This document shows, one piece after another, positions 46,701-58,850 of a stretch of 64,000 bases of DNA (its first letter is position 1; the number at the start of each line of letters is the position of its first letter). The DNA lies in NCBI RefSeq assembly GCF_000711695.1, contig NW_013547014.1, positions 124,001 to 188,000 of the forward strand, given 5' to 3'. A program made the translations under genes and the position numbers. Origin of the DNA: Tilletiaria anomala UBC 951 (taxonomy: Eukaryota > Basidiomycota > Exobasidiomycetes > Georgefischeriales > Tilletiariaceae). Below the pieces are notes generated by a model. That model had not been told where the DNA came from. It worked only from the letters and a program-made list of their open reading frames with translations, and did not search any database.

Positions 46701-48294
46701 ACGATGGGACGTTGGACGATGCAACAAGCCAAGAGGGGGCCACACATGCGATGGGAGTACATCTCGATGAATGGATCGACCTCTTCATGAAGGTGAGAAA
46801 AGCTCTGACAGGAACGCGTAATCACACACTCACGACTTGTTCCGTTTCAGTACGCATTCGTTCTAACCAAGACAGGAGATGGGGACTCAGCTCGTGAGAC
46901 GCTTGACCTCCTTTCACAGTCAAATGCCATTTGGACGTATGAGGATCGCCGCTTGGCACTAGAGCTGTGCAAGACTGGCGAGTTTGCCGTGCTATCTGCG
47001 TCTCTCGACGTGCATACTCACTTTTTGTGTTTTTGAATGTAGCGACAGCACTTTATGATCGCGATCCTGCTCAGACTTTTGTTGGCTTGCGGTTCTTGAC
47101 CGGCGCATACGCATTCCACGAAGAGCCGCATCGCCTGTGGAACAGCGTGAGCAATCACCTCGGCTTTTACGGCATGGGCGAAGCTATGAACAATGAGCAC
47201 CGGAGGCAAATCAAGCGTCGCAACAAGCTGATCGAGCAGATCAGTCTGGGCAAAGCTCACGCGTTCAATGTGACGCACAAGGCTTGGGTCGACCCTTCAC
47301 ATCGAAAGTCTGTCCGCGAAGGCGAAGACGCGACGGAAGATGACAGTAGCGAGGGTGAAAACGAAGAAGCGCTGATCGAGATGCGCAAAAGGGCGCGAGC
47401 TGCAAAAGGACGACAAGGACCACTGCCGAAGAAGTCACATTTGCTGAAAGCCGGAGGATATCCGTCACAGCCGAGCGCGGTCGGCATGGCCCTCGAAGCA
47501 TGCGGTTTGCTGAGCACAGACTCGTATCAAGGTGCACTGGGTGGGTCAGAGGCAGCTGGACCTTCATGACTGGCCTCACCCCTCAGCTGGATCATCAATC
47601 TGACCTCTCATTCTCTCGCCTGAATACCATAGGTGCAGCTCTACGGACGCTAGACAAGGTACCGACGGATGCGTTGCTGATGATGATTGCAGGCATTTCT
47701 AGTATCGGTCGTGCATCGAACAGGCAGGTCGACAATCGTCATTACATGATCATCCAGGTGCGCTGCTGACCGATCGGCATGTCCTCCATCGGGAGTTCTG
47801 ACGTTGGCGTCTTTGCCGTGGATTTCTGTCTGCAGGGCCTTGCCATGCTGTCAGAGAGCATGAAGTTGTCAAATCTCGAAGGAACTGCTATTTCCCACTA
47901 CAACATAGCTCGCGCACTACACCACGTCAGTGAGTACTCTCGTCTGGCCCTGTGGCCAACGCCCTCGCCATGTTGCGGCGCGTCGATGCATTCCCTTGAG
48001 AAACTGACCTGATTGACCCTTTCGACGCTCCACAGGTCTGGCCCACCTTGCAATTCCGCACTACGAGCGGTGCCTGGAGCTTCATGATCAGCATCAAGGT
48101 TCCAACGAACAGGTGAGCTTTGTGTGCATGCGTTCCGGGACATGATCAATGCTTTGTGACTCACCCCTTCCTTTCATTAAACATAGCCCTTTGATGTGAC
48201 GCGGGAGGCCGCATTTAATCTGGCCAATCTGTATACAACAACAGGAGGTTCAAGAAGGGCTATGCATCTGTATCGAAGGTATCTCACGGTGTAG
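43748..48294 (+). CDS. TFC4: TFIIIC TPR subunit Tfc4/Sfc4 (tau131)
   Basis: TPR scaffold of RNA polymerase III factor TFIIIC that binds the A-box side and recruits TFIIIB. Model of 13 exons: join(43748..44103, 44174..45539, 45614..45842, 45913..46014, 46081..46442, 46514..46625, 46686..46792, 46851..46977, 47043..47540, 47633..47757, 47836..47929, 48036..48112, 48187..48294), 1220 aa, phases closing. An acidic N-terminus (SDEEEDEDSDEYEYDD) leads to TPRs from HLLRQGHAAYAEGDPEAAIH and LGLVYDMIGEQEKG. The C-terminal TPRs include ASNRQVDNRHYMIIQGLAML, HYNIARALHHVSLAHLAIPHY and FNLANLYTTTGGSRRAM, very like Tfc4. The first donor is GTGGGT at 44104. Intron 46978-47042 begins GC rather than GT; no GT donor in the area gives the right phase. 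Identity is strong, exon edges mostly firm. Confidence 0.92.
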
Positions 48295-50326
48295 CCCGGC
48301 CAGAATCTCCTCGCGAGGACAATTTAAGAAAGCAACCGTCCGAACATCACCATTTCAGGATTCGCCCTGCTGGCTGCATTCGGCATACCCATGTATTCTT
48401 GTGTGGCTTTGCACACTATGTATTCGGCATTCCCTAGACCCTGTTGCACTCTTTTGCAAATCGCCATGCTCACGAACTATTGATCGATCCATTAGCGACC
48501 AGTGCTATTCTGCTTGGGCCTGGGTGCTCTCGAGCCTCAATGATGCAAAGAGCAGTTGCAAACTGGGTCAGTTACACTTGTGTGCACAGCATGGAGGCAA
48601 GAGAGTCACATATCTTACTTTAGGGTTGTAGAGTTGAAGGCTTTTTATTAACTTGACTCTCTTCAATCGGCCATCTGACTACAATAACGGACGTGAAACA
48701 TATCGGTTCACTATCATGAGATCGGACAGTACATACATATGACAGTTCATATGGTCCAACAAGTTTGTCGCTCGGGCCCGCGAGAAACATTCGGCACATA
48801 CGCCAATGGCGCCAGGCACGACCATCCAAGCAAGGAGATTACCTAGGAGATGGAGGCGTGGAGCAATGAATGCTTGCTGTTCACTGCTGAGCGCTGTAAG
48901 GCGCTGAGGCCTGAACAGGCGCTAGCAGGCCCCAGCTGGACGACCCACAGATTCAGCTGGCTCGAAGTACATTTTATATGAGGATGCTACTGAGGTATTC
49001 TGTCATGGAGTAATGCCGGCAGCATGTATGTACGCCCCGCTACCCACGCCATCCATTGGCCGAGTCCAAGAGCTGAAGGGTATCTAACATTCACATCTGT
49101 CCTGCTAACTGCCTCCTGGCGTTTCGTTCCTGTGTCCCAGTCGCAGGAAATTGCGCTCACAGCCACGCAGTGCCTCCTTCCTTCAGGTTTCTCAGCAATT
49201 CATCTAAGGGATCCGATATTGGCTCGAAGCAAGATTAATATTCGAAAGAGCGCATGAGATTCGGCTGCCTTCCCCATACTCAGTACCTGTGAGATGCTCT
49301 CCTCCGCGCCTTGCAACAACGTCGGTTCCTTTCTTTCCCCAGCCCAATGGAAATCAAAACTGCGCAATCGGTCGAATTCGCCCAAACATGCTTCATATCA
49401 CATCTAATCAAGTGTGGGAAGCAACACATGTGTGCTCTGCAAACCGGCGCCAAGGGCGCGCGCAGAGATGCAGGCAGAGACAGCGACGGATGCAGATGCA
49501 GAAGCAAAGACGAGAGTCTGAAGCGCAATTATTATTCCTTGTTTCACGCGCTGAATACTCAACTTTAATGGCCGATTTGGGGGCTTGATCGAAAATGAAT
49601 CGGGGCGCTGTCTGCGCCAGTCCGGCCTAAACCGTCTTCATTCGAGCAAGACGACACGGCCCTGGCTGCCCCCCCCTGCCATTGCTTGCGAAGGCATCTT
49701 GCTCGCAGTAGTCGGCTCACTTTTTCCGCTGCTTTCCCACATGCTCGCTCACCCTTCCGACAGCTTGGGATTCCATTGACTGGACAGTTGGCGGACGTTT
49801 GACGTAGAGCAGGCCGTGCTCAGACGGGCAGCTTTGCCCCTGTCGCAGGCGGCTGACAAGGCGCATGAAGAGACACGCGGACAAACGAAGGTCGATTTGC
49901 TCATCTGGTATGTTTGTCCAAGAAAGGCACGCGGCTCCCTCAATCGAGTTTGCCGAGGAAGACGCCATTGGGCGAACCCAAGCCATGACCTGAAGATTGA
50001 GGCACAGGCTTCCCTCAGCTCCTTTGCCTTCACCGCCACAGGTGCGCGGCCGCTTGTCACCCCTTCCTCTTTTTACTGCTGGATGTATCTAACTGATCAC
50101 TCCACTCCGTCATCCGCTCGCAGCACCGCACTTTTGCCTCCCCGTCAGCCACCACATCCGCTCCTTCCCTCTTTGGCTTTGCCTCTTCGCCTGCTTCATT
50201 GTGACTCATTGGTCTTTTAGATCAATAGGGATCTGTCTCACACCTACCTGTCAACCTGCTGGCGACTAGAGGAGAAGCGCTTACGAATACGCGATGACGG
50301 CCTTTACGGCGCCTTGACGTCGCTCC
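48295..50326. other. Long intergenic and leader region before the forkhead gene
   Basis: 2.0 kb between the TFC4 stop and the first forkhead ATG considered. It holds short open frames on both strands but no recognisable protein, tRNA or repeat. The region 49900-50300 has several ATGs and pyrimidine-rich runs, and probably is the 5' leader; one tiny upstream frame runs 50294-50317. Confidence 0.5.
50294..50317 (+). other. Candidate upstream open reading frame
   Basis: An eight-codon frame (seven residues and a stop) begins at an ATG 33 nt upstream of the tentative forkhead start. It would be translated first if the mRNA starts upstream. No RNA data support it. Confidence 0.3.
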
Positions 50327-53037
50327 ATGACAGCGCAGACGAATCGCCACGGGATTCAATCGAACGGCGCAGTGGCTGATTGCTGAGACGTCCTTCTTGG
50401 AGCTTCAAGGGAGGGAAACCCCTGGCTGCTTCAACAGTCAGCCATAAGTAGTAACCGCTCGTCTTTCGTTGCCACGATCGCCAGACCTTCACCTCACCTG
50501 GTCAACACAGCGTCCAATTGTGCCCAGCATTGCATATAATCTTCCGCCTCAATTCCTTCGCGACTTCAACTTCAATACTGGCTGCAACGCTGCGCGAATT
50601 GACCTGCTCCTGACGCACACGAATGTTGTATACGTGGCAGAAGGCACCGTGAAAGTGTGCTCGCAAAAAGATACAGCTGTTGCCTACCACCTTGCCTACG
50701 AGCCACAGCTGATGTCGTCGACCCTAGATACATCCGCTTCCTCTCTGGCCTCAGCTCTGCTCCATCTGGTGCCTTCGCACGACCAGCTATTGGAAGTGGA
50801 CGGTGCCAAGCTTCACATCAATCTTGACTACAGTGTAGGATCCTTTCCGTGGGCACGTCTCTCCTTGAACGGACAAAACTATCAGGAGGAGCAAGCACCC
50901 GTACGACGGAAAAGGGTGAGCAGGGCCTAACACTGAGGAGTCGGAAACACATCTACTGGCGCTGACACTTCCGTCACGCATCATTCTCGTTACATGCCAG
51001 CCCTGCACCCCTACGGACACATCTCCTGGTATCATGCAGGGTAACGAGTCTCTCACAACGCCAGTTGCACCGTCTCCTGATGACTGGACCGCTGGTGGCG
51101 CCTCTCAGATTTCTGAAAATGTATGTTCTACCCACATGGCCTCCAAAGAGGAGCCACATTTGCGCTTGGCAGGTGGCGTCGACGAATTCACGAACTGCAA
51201 GAGACGCTTTCGATCACCATCGTCCCGCTTGCTGGGTCTGACGCCTGTCTTTTCATCCTTGAACGGCTCGAGTGGAGCTGCAACTCAGCATGCCATGTCA
51301 TCGCTTCGTGCTTCCACCGTGCCATCACCCCCGCGAATCTCTCCAACTTCGGTCCCAGATGAGCCGTCCTGGTATTCGTTCGGCACCGAAGCCACAACGC
51401 AAGGCGCTTGGAGGGATCAATCCGATTCATCCTCTCACCTTAGGATAGGCAGCCGTGACGATCTCAACCCTGGGTATCATCTTCCCTCGCAATCTCAACA
51501 AAGTAATCTCAGTGGCATGCACTCACAATCATCCTGGCTTGGACTGTACGGTCTAACGGCTCGCAGCTCCACGCCGTCCCTCTTTAATCGTGAACACGTG
51601 GAAGCAGCTTCAGCAGTCCACGGGGTTTCACTACAAAGTGCGCACACAATCGGACCCTTTCGCAGCATTCAACCTCCTACAGCTTGCAAGCCAAAGGGCC
51701 TGTCAGACACCGAGACCAGCCCTCGCAGCATGCCCATCACGGAGCTCACACCTCCTCTCTCCTCGCCTCGACTCTTGTACGGCTCAATGCAGTCTAGCGT
51801 CTCTCTCTCGTCACCCCTTGGGACCAGTGGCTCGAGGCTTGGCAACAGTTTCGTCTATCCGGATCCAATGTCCTTTCAAGCCGCTTCGCATGGTCGTACG
51901 AAGGCTTTTCCAACCAACGAGTCGTCCCAGCAAGTGGCATATACATACGAGAATACACGCGCAACAGCCATGGGCCAGCCTTGGACCCTTTCGAACAGCC
52001 AAGATGGTACCGAGCACTCTTCGGCTCCGGTCACACCGACATTGCATCAAGCCGACTGCAAGAGCATGCGTCTGAGGAACATGCTGAGCCCACGGGACGG
52101 CTACGCAAGCGACATTGACGAGCGGGATGATCATCGCGACTCGGATTCTGCCATGACTTCGCCCTACGCTATCCTAGCCCAGTCTAACGGACAATCTTAC
52201 TTTGCTCATCCATGGGGATCAACCCAGCAAAGTCTGCTAGGGTACTCAGACACTTCACCGTCAAAGTCGATCGGCAGTCTTTCCAAAAGCTCCAGTATGT
52301 CTTCATCGTACCGAGACATGAACCCCAGCTCGTCTTCACGCGTCTTTGGTCCTGCCAGCCCGCCGCCTTTCGCGTATGTCAACCGGCCGGCGGGAATGAC
52401 CTACATTGGAAACAACAGCGCGGGAATGCCCACCTTGTCTCGCGCGCATACACCTGGATCTATCGGAACTGGCATGGATAGCGTGGATGAGCGAGCGCAA
52501 GAATACGGCTCCGCCTCGCAAGTCTCGAGCGCTGGTACGGCTTCGTCATACTTCGGTGGTCAGTCATTCGGCATGTCCGAGGCCACAGCCATGACATCAC
52601 CAGCTGCGTCTGCCATGTTCTCACAGCAAGACGCCACCGATAGGGGAGCAGGAGAGCATTGGTGGAAGGTGGACGATCCACACGCGGAACTGCGGAAGCT
52701 CGTTCCCAAGGAAAAGCGGAAACTCTTGGAGCGTCCCAAGGCCAACTACATAACGCTCCTGCGCTTGATCATCCTTGCTTCTCCGAACAGGCGCCTGACA
52801 TTGACCGAGATCTATCACTGCATCGAGACGTACTGGCCATATTTTCGTCAGGTGGCGTCCCCTGCTTCCGTGCGAAACTCGATTCGGAATGCGCTTAGCC
52901 TCAACCAGGCATTCGAGAGCATGCCCCGCGCACCAGACGAAGACGGAAAAGGCGGCTACTGGGTTGTCAATGAGAGCGTAGAGCCGCTTACCGTCCGCCG
53001 CAAGACGGCGAAGAAGCGCAAAGCTCCATCGAGTTAG
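50327..53037 (+). CDS. Divergent forkhead-domain transcription factor
   Basis: Predicted DNA-binding regulator. The firm part is join(50511..50915, 51001..53037), 813 codons; its 85-nt intron has a CTGAC branch site. A first exon 50327..50371 would supply an ATG in phase, but its GTGGCT donor is weak, so the start is uncertain. The C-terminal domain (about 52730-52990) matches a winged-helix forkhead: NYITLLRLIILASPNRRLTL, TEIYHCIETYWPYFR, then VRNSIRNALSLNQAF and GGYWVVN. The usual NSIRHNLSLN is changed to NSIRNALSLN. The domain lies at the very C-terminus after ~600 Ser/Thr/Pro-rich residues and is followed by a basic tail (RRKTAKKRKAPSS). No FHA domain is evident. Orthology to a named forkhead gene cannot be fixed. 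Confidence 0.8.
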
Positions 53038-54495
53038 CACTTGGCTCCTACCGTGGTATTTCACAGCTCCACTCGACCGTCATATACATTGATCATCATT
53101 TTACAAAGTCAGCTCGCATGAAACGATTCGTACGATCTATCCAACATATTCGGCCTGCATCTCTGCAGCCGAAAACCGGAGCATCTGTCTCTAGCGTTTC
53201 TTCTGCTAAGTCCAGGCAAGGACGCACTCATACACGCATGCACTTTTTACTCCTCCGCATCCAAGATGCAACATCATTTCTTCAGCAAGTCTGCTCACAC
53301 CTCACCGAAATTTGTAACTGCAAACATCGCATCAGCAATTTAGCATCCAGCATCCCAACCAGTACATATCGATTTGACGCCGGTTTAATGCTCTTCCTTT
53401 CTCTGTCCCTCGCTGTGTCTTTTCAAACTGTAGTTTTGTGCAATCGCATTTGCATAATGTACTGGTCCTGCAAGCAAACGCAAGTATCGTTTCCCCTGCA
53501 GAGAAGCCCGCTTTACGGCACGTACTCTTTTAAGGAGGGCGGCGTCGAGAGGTGAGAAGTGTTAACAACAGCGGCATGCATGTCATCTCGTGAATTGAAG
53601 GTATCTGCCCTCCAGAGCCCAGACAGCAGCGTTCGGAGAGGCCAGCAAGGAGCGACCAGCCTTTTCTCTTCATGTGCCACACTACCAAAACTACAGACTA
53701 CCGCCCACATGCTGCAATATGTGACACAACCATTTACCTCGGACGATGAAGATGAACACGTCGGCGGGAAGGAGAATAATGACGTCCAACCTTTACCCAG
53801 TTTTTGGGGGGGAACCGCCGATCCGTAGAAAAGCATGGACGGCCCACGAATGCACCTAAATCCACCTACCGTGCCAATATAACCGCCGTGTTCGAAAAAG
53901 CGATTCAGGAACGAGCACAGGGCCAGTGGCTGGCGAAGTTACTGACTTGCTAATGCTTTTCTTTTCTGGAAAAACTCTCGGATCCTTCGAAAGTGAATCG
54001 GGTGCCTTTCCGCTTTCCCCGGCAGACCCGCACGCTGCACCTCGATTTTTATTTTATTTTTCTCCTTCAGAACCCCGGCAGTGGTCCAGAGACTGTGGAC
54101 ATACCACTCGACGTCGAAGTCAACTTATCTCTTTCTGACATCCTTCCATTTGATGGCGTCGCGAGGCAGTCTAGTCGGCTCTCCTCCATTCCATCGACGT
54201 CTTCTCCTACGTTCTCTATCCTTCCACAAGTGCCGTCCATCCTGCATCGAAAATCAGCCCATGAGCTTGCAATCTTCTAGAGCACATCTCATCGTATCTG
54301 CATCGCCGCTGCCGGCTGGCGTCTTGCCACCTTTGTTGGCTCTTGCGTTCCACGTATCTGCGACCCAGATAGGCCGCCCCTTAGGACTTGACTTGATCAT
54401 CGGATCCTGATCGGATCATCCTTGACGATAGTTTGGCTAGGACGTTTTGAACAGTAGCTACACATTCGCAACCACACTTCCCCCAAAGCATCGCC
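53038..54495. other. Intergenic, forkhead 3' flank and transporter promoter
   Basis: 1.46 kb between the forkhead stop and the transporter ATG. A 145-codon frame (53118-53555) has no family resemblance. T-rich runs occur near 54048-54066, plausible leader or promoter elements. No RNA gene recognised. Confidence 0.5.
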
Positions 54496-56962
54496 ATGAA
54501 GCCCGCGGCTGCCGAAAGTAAAATGGACCACGTCGCACACTCTTCCGATACCTCCTTCGTCAACATGGCGATGGATCGGCCCGCAAATGCCGTCGACGCT
54601 TCGCTGAATTCCATGGATCCGAAGCAGTTCAGAAAAATCCAAGCGCTCGCAAAGGACCCCGAACGCATGGCCGAGGCGTACGGCGCGCATGTGGGCACGC
54701 TCCAGGCCGTCTTGGAAAATAAGTATGTCGTCGCTTGTGCGCTCTTCGCGTCCTTGTCAGGACTGTGCTTTGGTGTCGACCAGGGAATCATGTGAGTTCT
54801 TTTCCTCGGAGTTGGCCCTTCGGACCTCGGGTCTTGAAAACTTACATCTGGGCATCGTGCGAACAGGTCCGTCACGCTCGTCATGCCTCACTTTCTCGAG
54901 CAGTTCCCCAAGACCGACAGCAGCGTGACGTCGAGCGCAGGTCTCTATAAGGGCATCATCACCGCATTCCTCGAGCTCGGCGCCATCATCGGAGCAGTCT
55001 TGGCGGGCTACGTCGCGGACCGCTTCGGCCGGAAGTTCTCCATTCGCGTCGGCTTTGTGTGGTTCGTCATTGGCGCGGTGTTACAGACGGCCTCGTTCGA
55101 CTACCCCCAGCTAGTCGCCGGCCGCACCGTCAGCGGGTTGGGCATCGGGCTGCTTTCCGCCTCCGCTCCGCTGTACATGGCAGAAGTAAGCCCGCCGCAC
55201 ATTCGTGGGGTTATTCTCGCTGGTGAAGAGTTTGCCATCGTGTTTGGCATCTGCATTGCCTTCTACGTAACTTATGTGAGCGGCGCCTCCATTGCATCTT
55301 CCCCCTTTCCTTCAACCCTCTTTCGTCACCATCGATCCGCTGACGATAAAAATATTTTCTTCCCTCACGCTTTCAGGGCACGCGGTACATCGAGAGCGAC
55401 TGGTCGTTCCGCGGTCCCTTCATTCTGCAGATGGTCCCTGCCTTCCTGCTTATTGCCTTGAGCTTCCTGCTCCCCGAGTCGCCGCGCTGGCTCGCCTCGC
55501 GTCCGGGACGACTGGAAGAGGCTCTCGCGACGATCGCATTGCTGCGGCAGCGCCCAGAGACGGATGAGCTGGTGCAAGCGGAGTTCCTGGAAATCCGCGC
55601 ACAGATCGAGGTACACGAGGAGATTCGCGGCGAACGCCATCCGGAGTACATGGATGGCAGCATGAAGAGCAGCTTCATGCTCGAAATCTGGGCGTGGCTC
55701 GACTGCTTCCGCTCGGGTTGCTCAAAACGCACATGGCTGGGTATCTTGCTGATGTTCTTTCAGCAGATGGTTGGTGAGTGGATGTCAATGAAATATGACC
55801 CCTCCATCCGACTACTTTCGCTCATTTTAGGATTTGGTCTCAAATTTATCTGACAGGTATCAACTCGTGAGTGTCCACTACAGTCTTGAATTTGTCCAAC
55901 GTTTCCTAAAACCTGATCAATCTCCGACACCGTTCCAGGCTCATCTACTACTCGCCATCATTGTTCGCCCAGCTGGGACTGACGTACGAACTGCAACTGC
56001 AAATGTCCGGCGTCGTCAACCTGGCGCAGCTGGTCGGTGTCATGATCTCCTTCGTGGTCATCGACCGTCTCGGACGGCGCCCGTTGCTTTTGGGCGGCAG
56101 CGCCGGCATGACAGCGACACTCGTCATCGTCGCTGCGCTCGTGGCCAAGTTCAACGGCCAATGGGCGTCGCACAGCGCCGAAGGCTGGGCTGGCGTCGCT
56201 ATGCTGTGCTTGTACATGGTTGTGTTTGGAGTGAGTGGCTCGTTGTTTCAATCTGCTTTGCCCGCACTCAATGTTGACCGATGCTCTTTGCGTGCTTTCG
56301 ATTTCAGATTAGCTGGGGCCCCGTGAGCAGAAACCCATTAGCCAGAGGCCGCTAGGTGCAGCGCGGCTAACACTTTACGCCCTCGCAGATCCCATGGAGT
56401 ATGCCTTCAGAGATCTTTCCTCAATCGCTGCGCAGCAAAGGCGTCGCATACTCCGTCGTGTCCAACTGGCTGTTCAACTTTGTCGTCGGCCTCATGTGCG
56501 TACGACCGTTTGCCCTGATTTGCGTTCCTCGAACGCCTTGGTACTGATACCCGACATATGTCCTTATTTGCGTTCACAGCACTCCCGTCCTCGTCCAGAA
56601 CACTGGCTATGGCGCATTCGTCTTCTTTGCCTGCTTCAGTTTCCTCTCGATCATCTGGGCCGTGAGTGCTTGGCCTGCCATTAGAAAATGGAATGCGTGG
56701 TGCCGTGATTCTGAATTGCCTCCTATCGGACTCGGAACAGTGGTTCTTCGTCCCCGAGATCGCTGGCATCAAGCTGGAAGACATGGACCGCATCTTTGGG
56801 GATCGCACCGGTGCAGCAGACAAGGAGCGCTTCGAGCGCATCGAGCAGCGCCTCGCAGCAGAGGCGCAGGCGCGTGTGTGGCCCAATGCAGGCGCTGGCC
56901 CTGGCGCCGCTGCGAATGCTGGGTCCGGGTCGAGGGATGATGATTTAAGAAAGAAGCTCTAA
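54496..56962 (+). CDS. MFS sugar transporter (hexose/polyol type)
   Basis: Twelve-helix major facilitator of the plasma membrane, probably a proton-linked or facilitative monosaccharide carrier. Model of nine exons: join(54496..54791, 54867..55275, 55377..55773, 55857..55866, 55939..56230, 56308..56322, 56389..56495, 56580..56661, 56741..56962), 609 aa. Exons 4 (10 nt) and 6 (15 nt) are micro-exons needed for GINSLIYYSPS and ISWGPIPWSMPSEIFP. Family marks: DRFGRKFSIRVGF, GLGIGLLSASAPLYMAEVSP, LLPESPRWLASRPG, and VIDRLGRRPLLLGG. The usual end motif PETKG reads PEIAG, then IKLEDMDRIFGD. A ~75-residue hydrophilic N-terminus precedes helix 1, longer than in many hexose carriers. Substrate cannot be told. 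Convergent with the UPF0598 gene. Confidence 0.92.
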
Positions 56963-57189
56963 AGGGAATGCAGTCGCTGCTCCTGTTACCTCGCTTGATG
57001 CTACTTCTGCCAAGCTTGCTCTTGCTCGTCACCCAATATTTCTTCATATTCCATGCCGCGCCCGGCCTGCTACGCGGGTAAAGCCGGGCACGCACCGGTC
57101 TTTCCTTCACACATGTTGTAACATCAAATCTTGCTCACAAGCGACGTTGCATGCCCGCTGGGAAGACAAAAGAGCGTATTTATGGATGA

Positions 57190-58315
57190 TTAATTCCTCA
57201 ATTTTCGGTTGTCATGCAAAAGCCAGATGCTCCGCGGATCAAGCAGGCGCAGCCTGTGCGTCTTTGCGTGCCACTCAACGCTGCCGGCGTCGTCGCCGGG
57301 CGCGCGATCGGCAAGGTCATCATGCATGTGCAGCCCGGCGGCGAGGTGCTGCAAGACGAGGGCGGATGAGAGCAGACTGTAGTCCCCGAATCTGTTCGTG
57401 CTCGGCTGGCCTCGCGCGGTGAGAGAGGTGGCAGCGGCCCCCGAAGGCGGCGATAGAGTGTACAGTCGCCCGGTGGCGGGGTGCACGAAGAGTTGGTCAG
57501 GGTTGAAAGGAGTCGTCAGCGTGCCCGCCCAACGGAGCTTACCTACGATCCATAAAAGAATTAAAAAGGAGATGTGTGAGAGAGACCACATCGCTTCATT
57601 TTTGAATGTGCATGCAGCCAGACTGGGCAGGCGACGCACCATCGTGCGAGATGTCTCGATAGACGATCGGTGTATCCGCCGATTTGACAAAATTCAGCTC
57701 GCCCATGCAAGGGCTGATCCATTGGTACCCCTGTGAGCGCGCGAGAGCACTCGCTTTTCGGTGCGTCAGCTTGCCGGCCAGCTCGTCTGTCCAGTCGTGG
57801 GAGAGCTGTTGCGGCTGCACGGCGGCGTCGCTGGGATTCGCCTCGGCGGGATCAACGTCGTTGGGACGGAGACGCATGAAGAAAAAGTCGAGAAACTCGG
57901 TGTTCTTGAAGCACGATGTCAAGTTCTTGGGGACGGTGTCGTGCAGGAACAGCTGGCCGTGCACGTCGATGACGTAACGGTACAGACGTCTCGGCTTGGT
58001 GTCACGGTGCGTGCCGTCGCCGTTGCAGCCAACTTTGCCCGCCCCTCTTGCTTGTTCTGGATGTGCTCCTTGTGGCTTTGCGAGTGCTGCCGATAAGCAG
58101 TACGCCCTGGGAGACGCCACAAGGAGCGCGGCGCTCAGAGGCGATCCGAAAGGGCAGGCAGGGTGTAGTCGTCGTCGCCGAGGGTGTGGCAGCGGAGCCA
58201 GCGACTGCAACTGTGCTGTCCACGCTCTTCCACCGCTGCCGCCGCCGTGCATCAGGGGCGCATGCTGAAAGCAAGGCAGCACGGCGCAGAGTCTACTCGC
58301 ACGCAGCTTGTACAT
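57190..58315 (-). CDS. C8orf82/UPF0598 family protein, probably mitochondrial
   Basis: Conserved family of unknown function; the human member is C8orf82. Model: complement(join(57190..57542, 57640..58315)), 342 aa, with a 97-nt intron. The conserved block runs RRLYRYVIDVHGQLFLHD, NLTSCFKNTEFLDFFFMRLRPN, QGYQWISPCMGELNFVKSAD and, in exon 2, FNPDQLFVHPATGRLYTLSP with LLSSALVLQHL. The first ~115 residues are Arg/Ala/Pro-rich with almost no acid, compatible with a mitochondrial presequence but longer than needed. In-frame ATGs at 58429, 58315 and 58252 are possible starts; I took the middle one. The intron join (GTGCGT to TCGTAG) restores the family order. Divergent from the M20 peptidase gene. 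Confidence 0.78.
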
Positions 58316-58850
58316 GCATGCACGAGCTGGCACTCTTCTCGTTCGCGTTGTATGCACCGAACCAGCAAGTTGTACGCGGGGGATTGTTCGCCAGCGTTCA
58401 CGTGTGGCCCCTCGGTCGCGTGCGTACATGGTGAAGGTGCCTTATGTATGTACTGCTACTACCGGCGGTCTGCAGTCTCGTCTGCAATATACGTTGGTGG
58501 ATGTCCCCTAACCCTACTTGGTATTATGTAGCGCAGCGCGTCGGCGCCGATACCCCGAATTTAATTTGAATCCCCGTCACAATGGGGATTCCGGCCACGC
58601 TGCCCATTGCTGTTTGGTGGTACAGCAAGTATAGAATGTGGTACATGTGTAGACGGCATGGCATCGAAACGTAGCGGATCACGAGCGAGAGGTCGTTCAT
58701 TGTATTGACCCATCCACCTTTCCTTCTTGACCCGCCTCAGCTCCATCCTCCTCTCGGCTCGGGAGCTTGCTCGCCCGCCCAACATTTGCAGAGCAAGCAA
58801 GCCCGTCTGTGTACAAAGCAGCGCGAGCTCTTTTTCGACCACTGACCACG
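58316..58850. promoter_or_regulatory. Divergent promoter region UPF0598/M20 peptidase
   Basis: 535 nt between chosen start codons. If the UPF0598 protein starts at 58429, this shrinks to 421 nt. No motif or RNA gene identified. Confidence 0.45.

Noticed and set aside
49816-50220. 134-codon frame before the forkhead gene
   Set aside because: Composition is like noncoding leader, no homology, and it does not join the forkhead frame by a plausible intron.
53118-53555. 145-codon frame after the forkhead gene
   Set aside because: No family resemblance; likely 3' flank.
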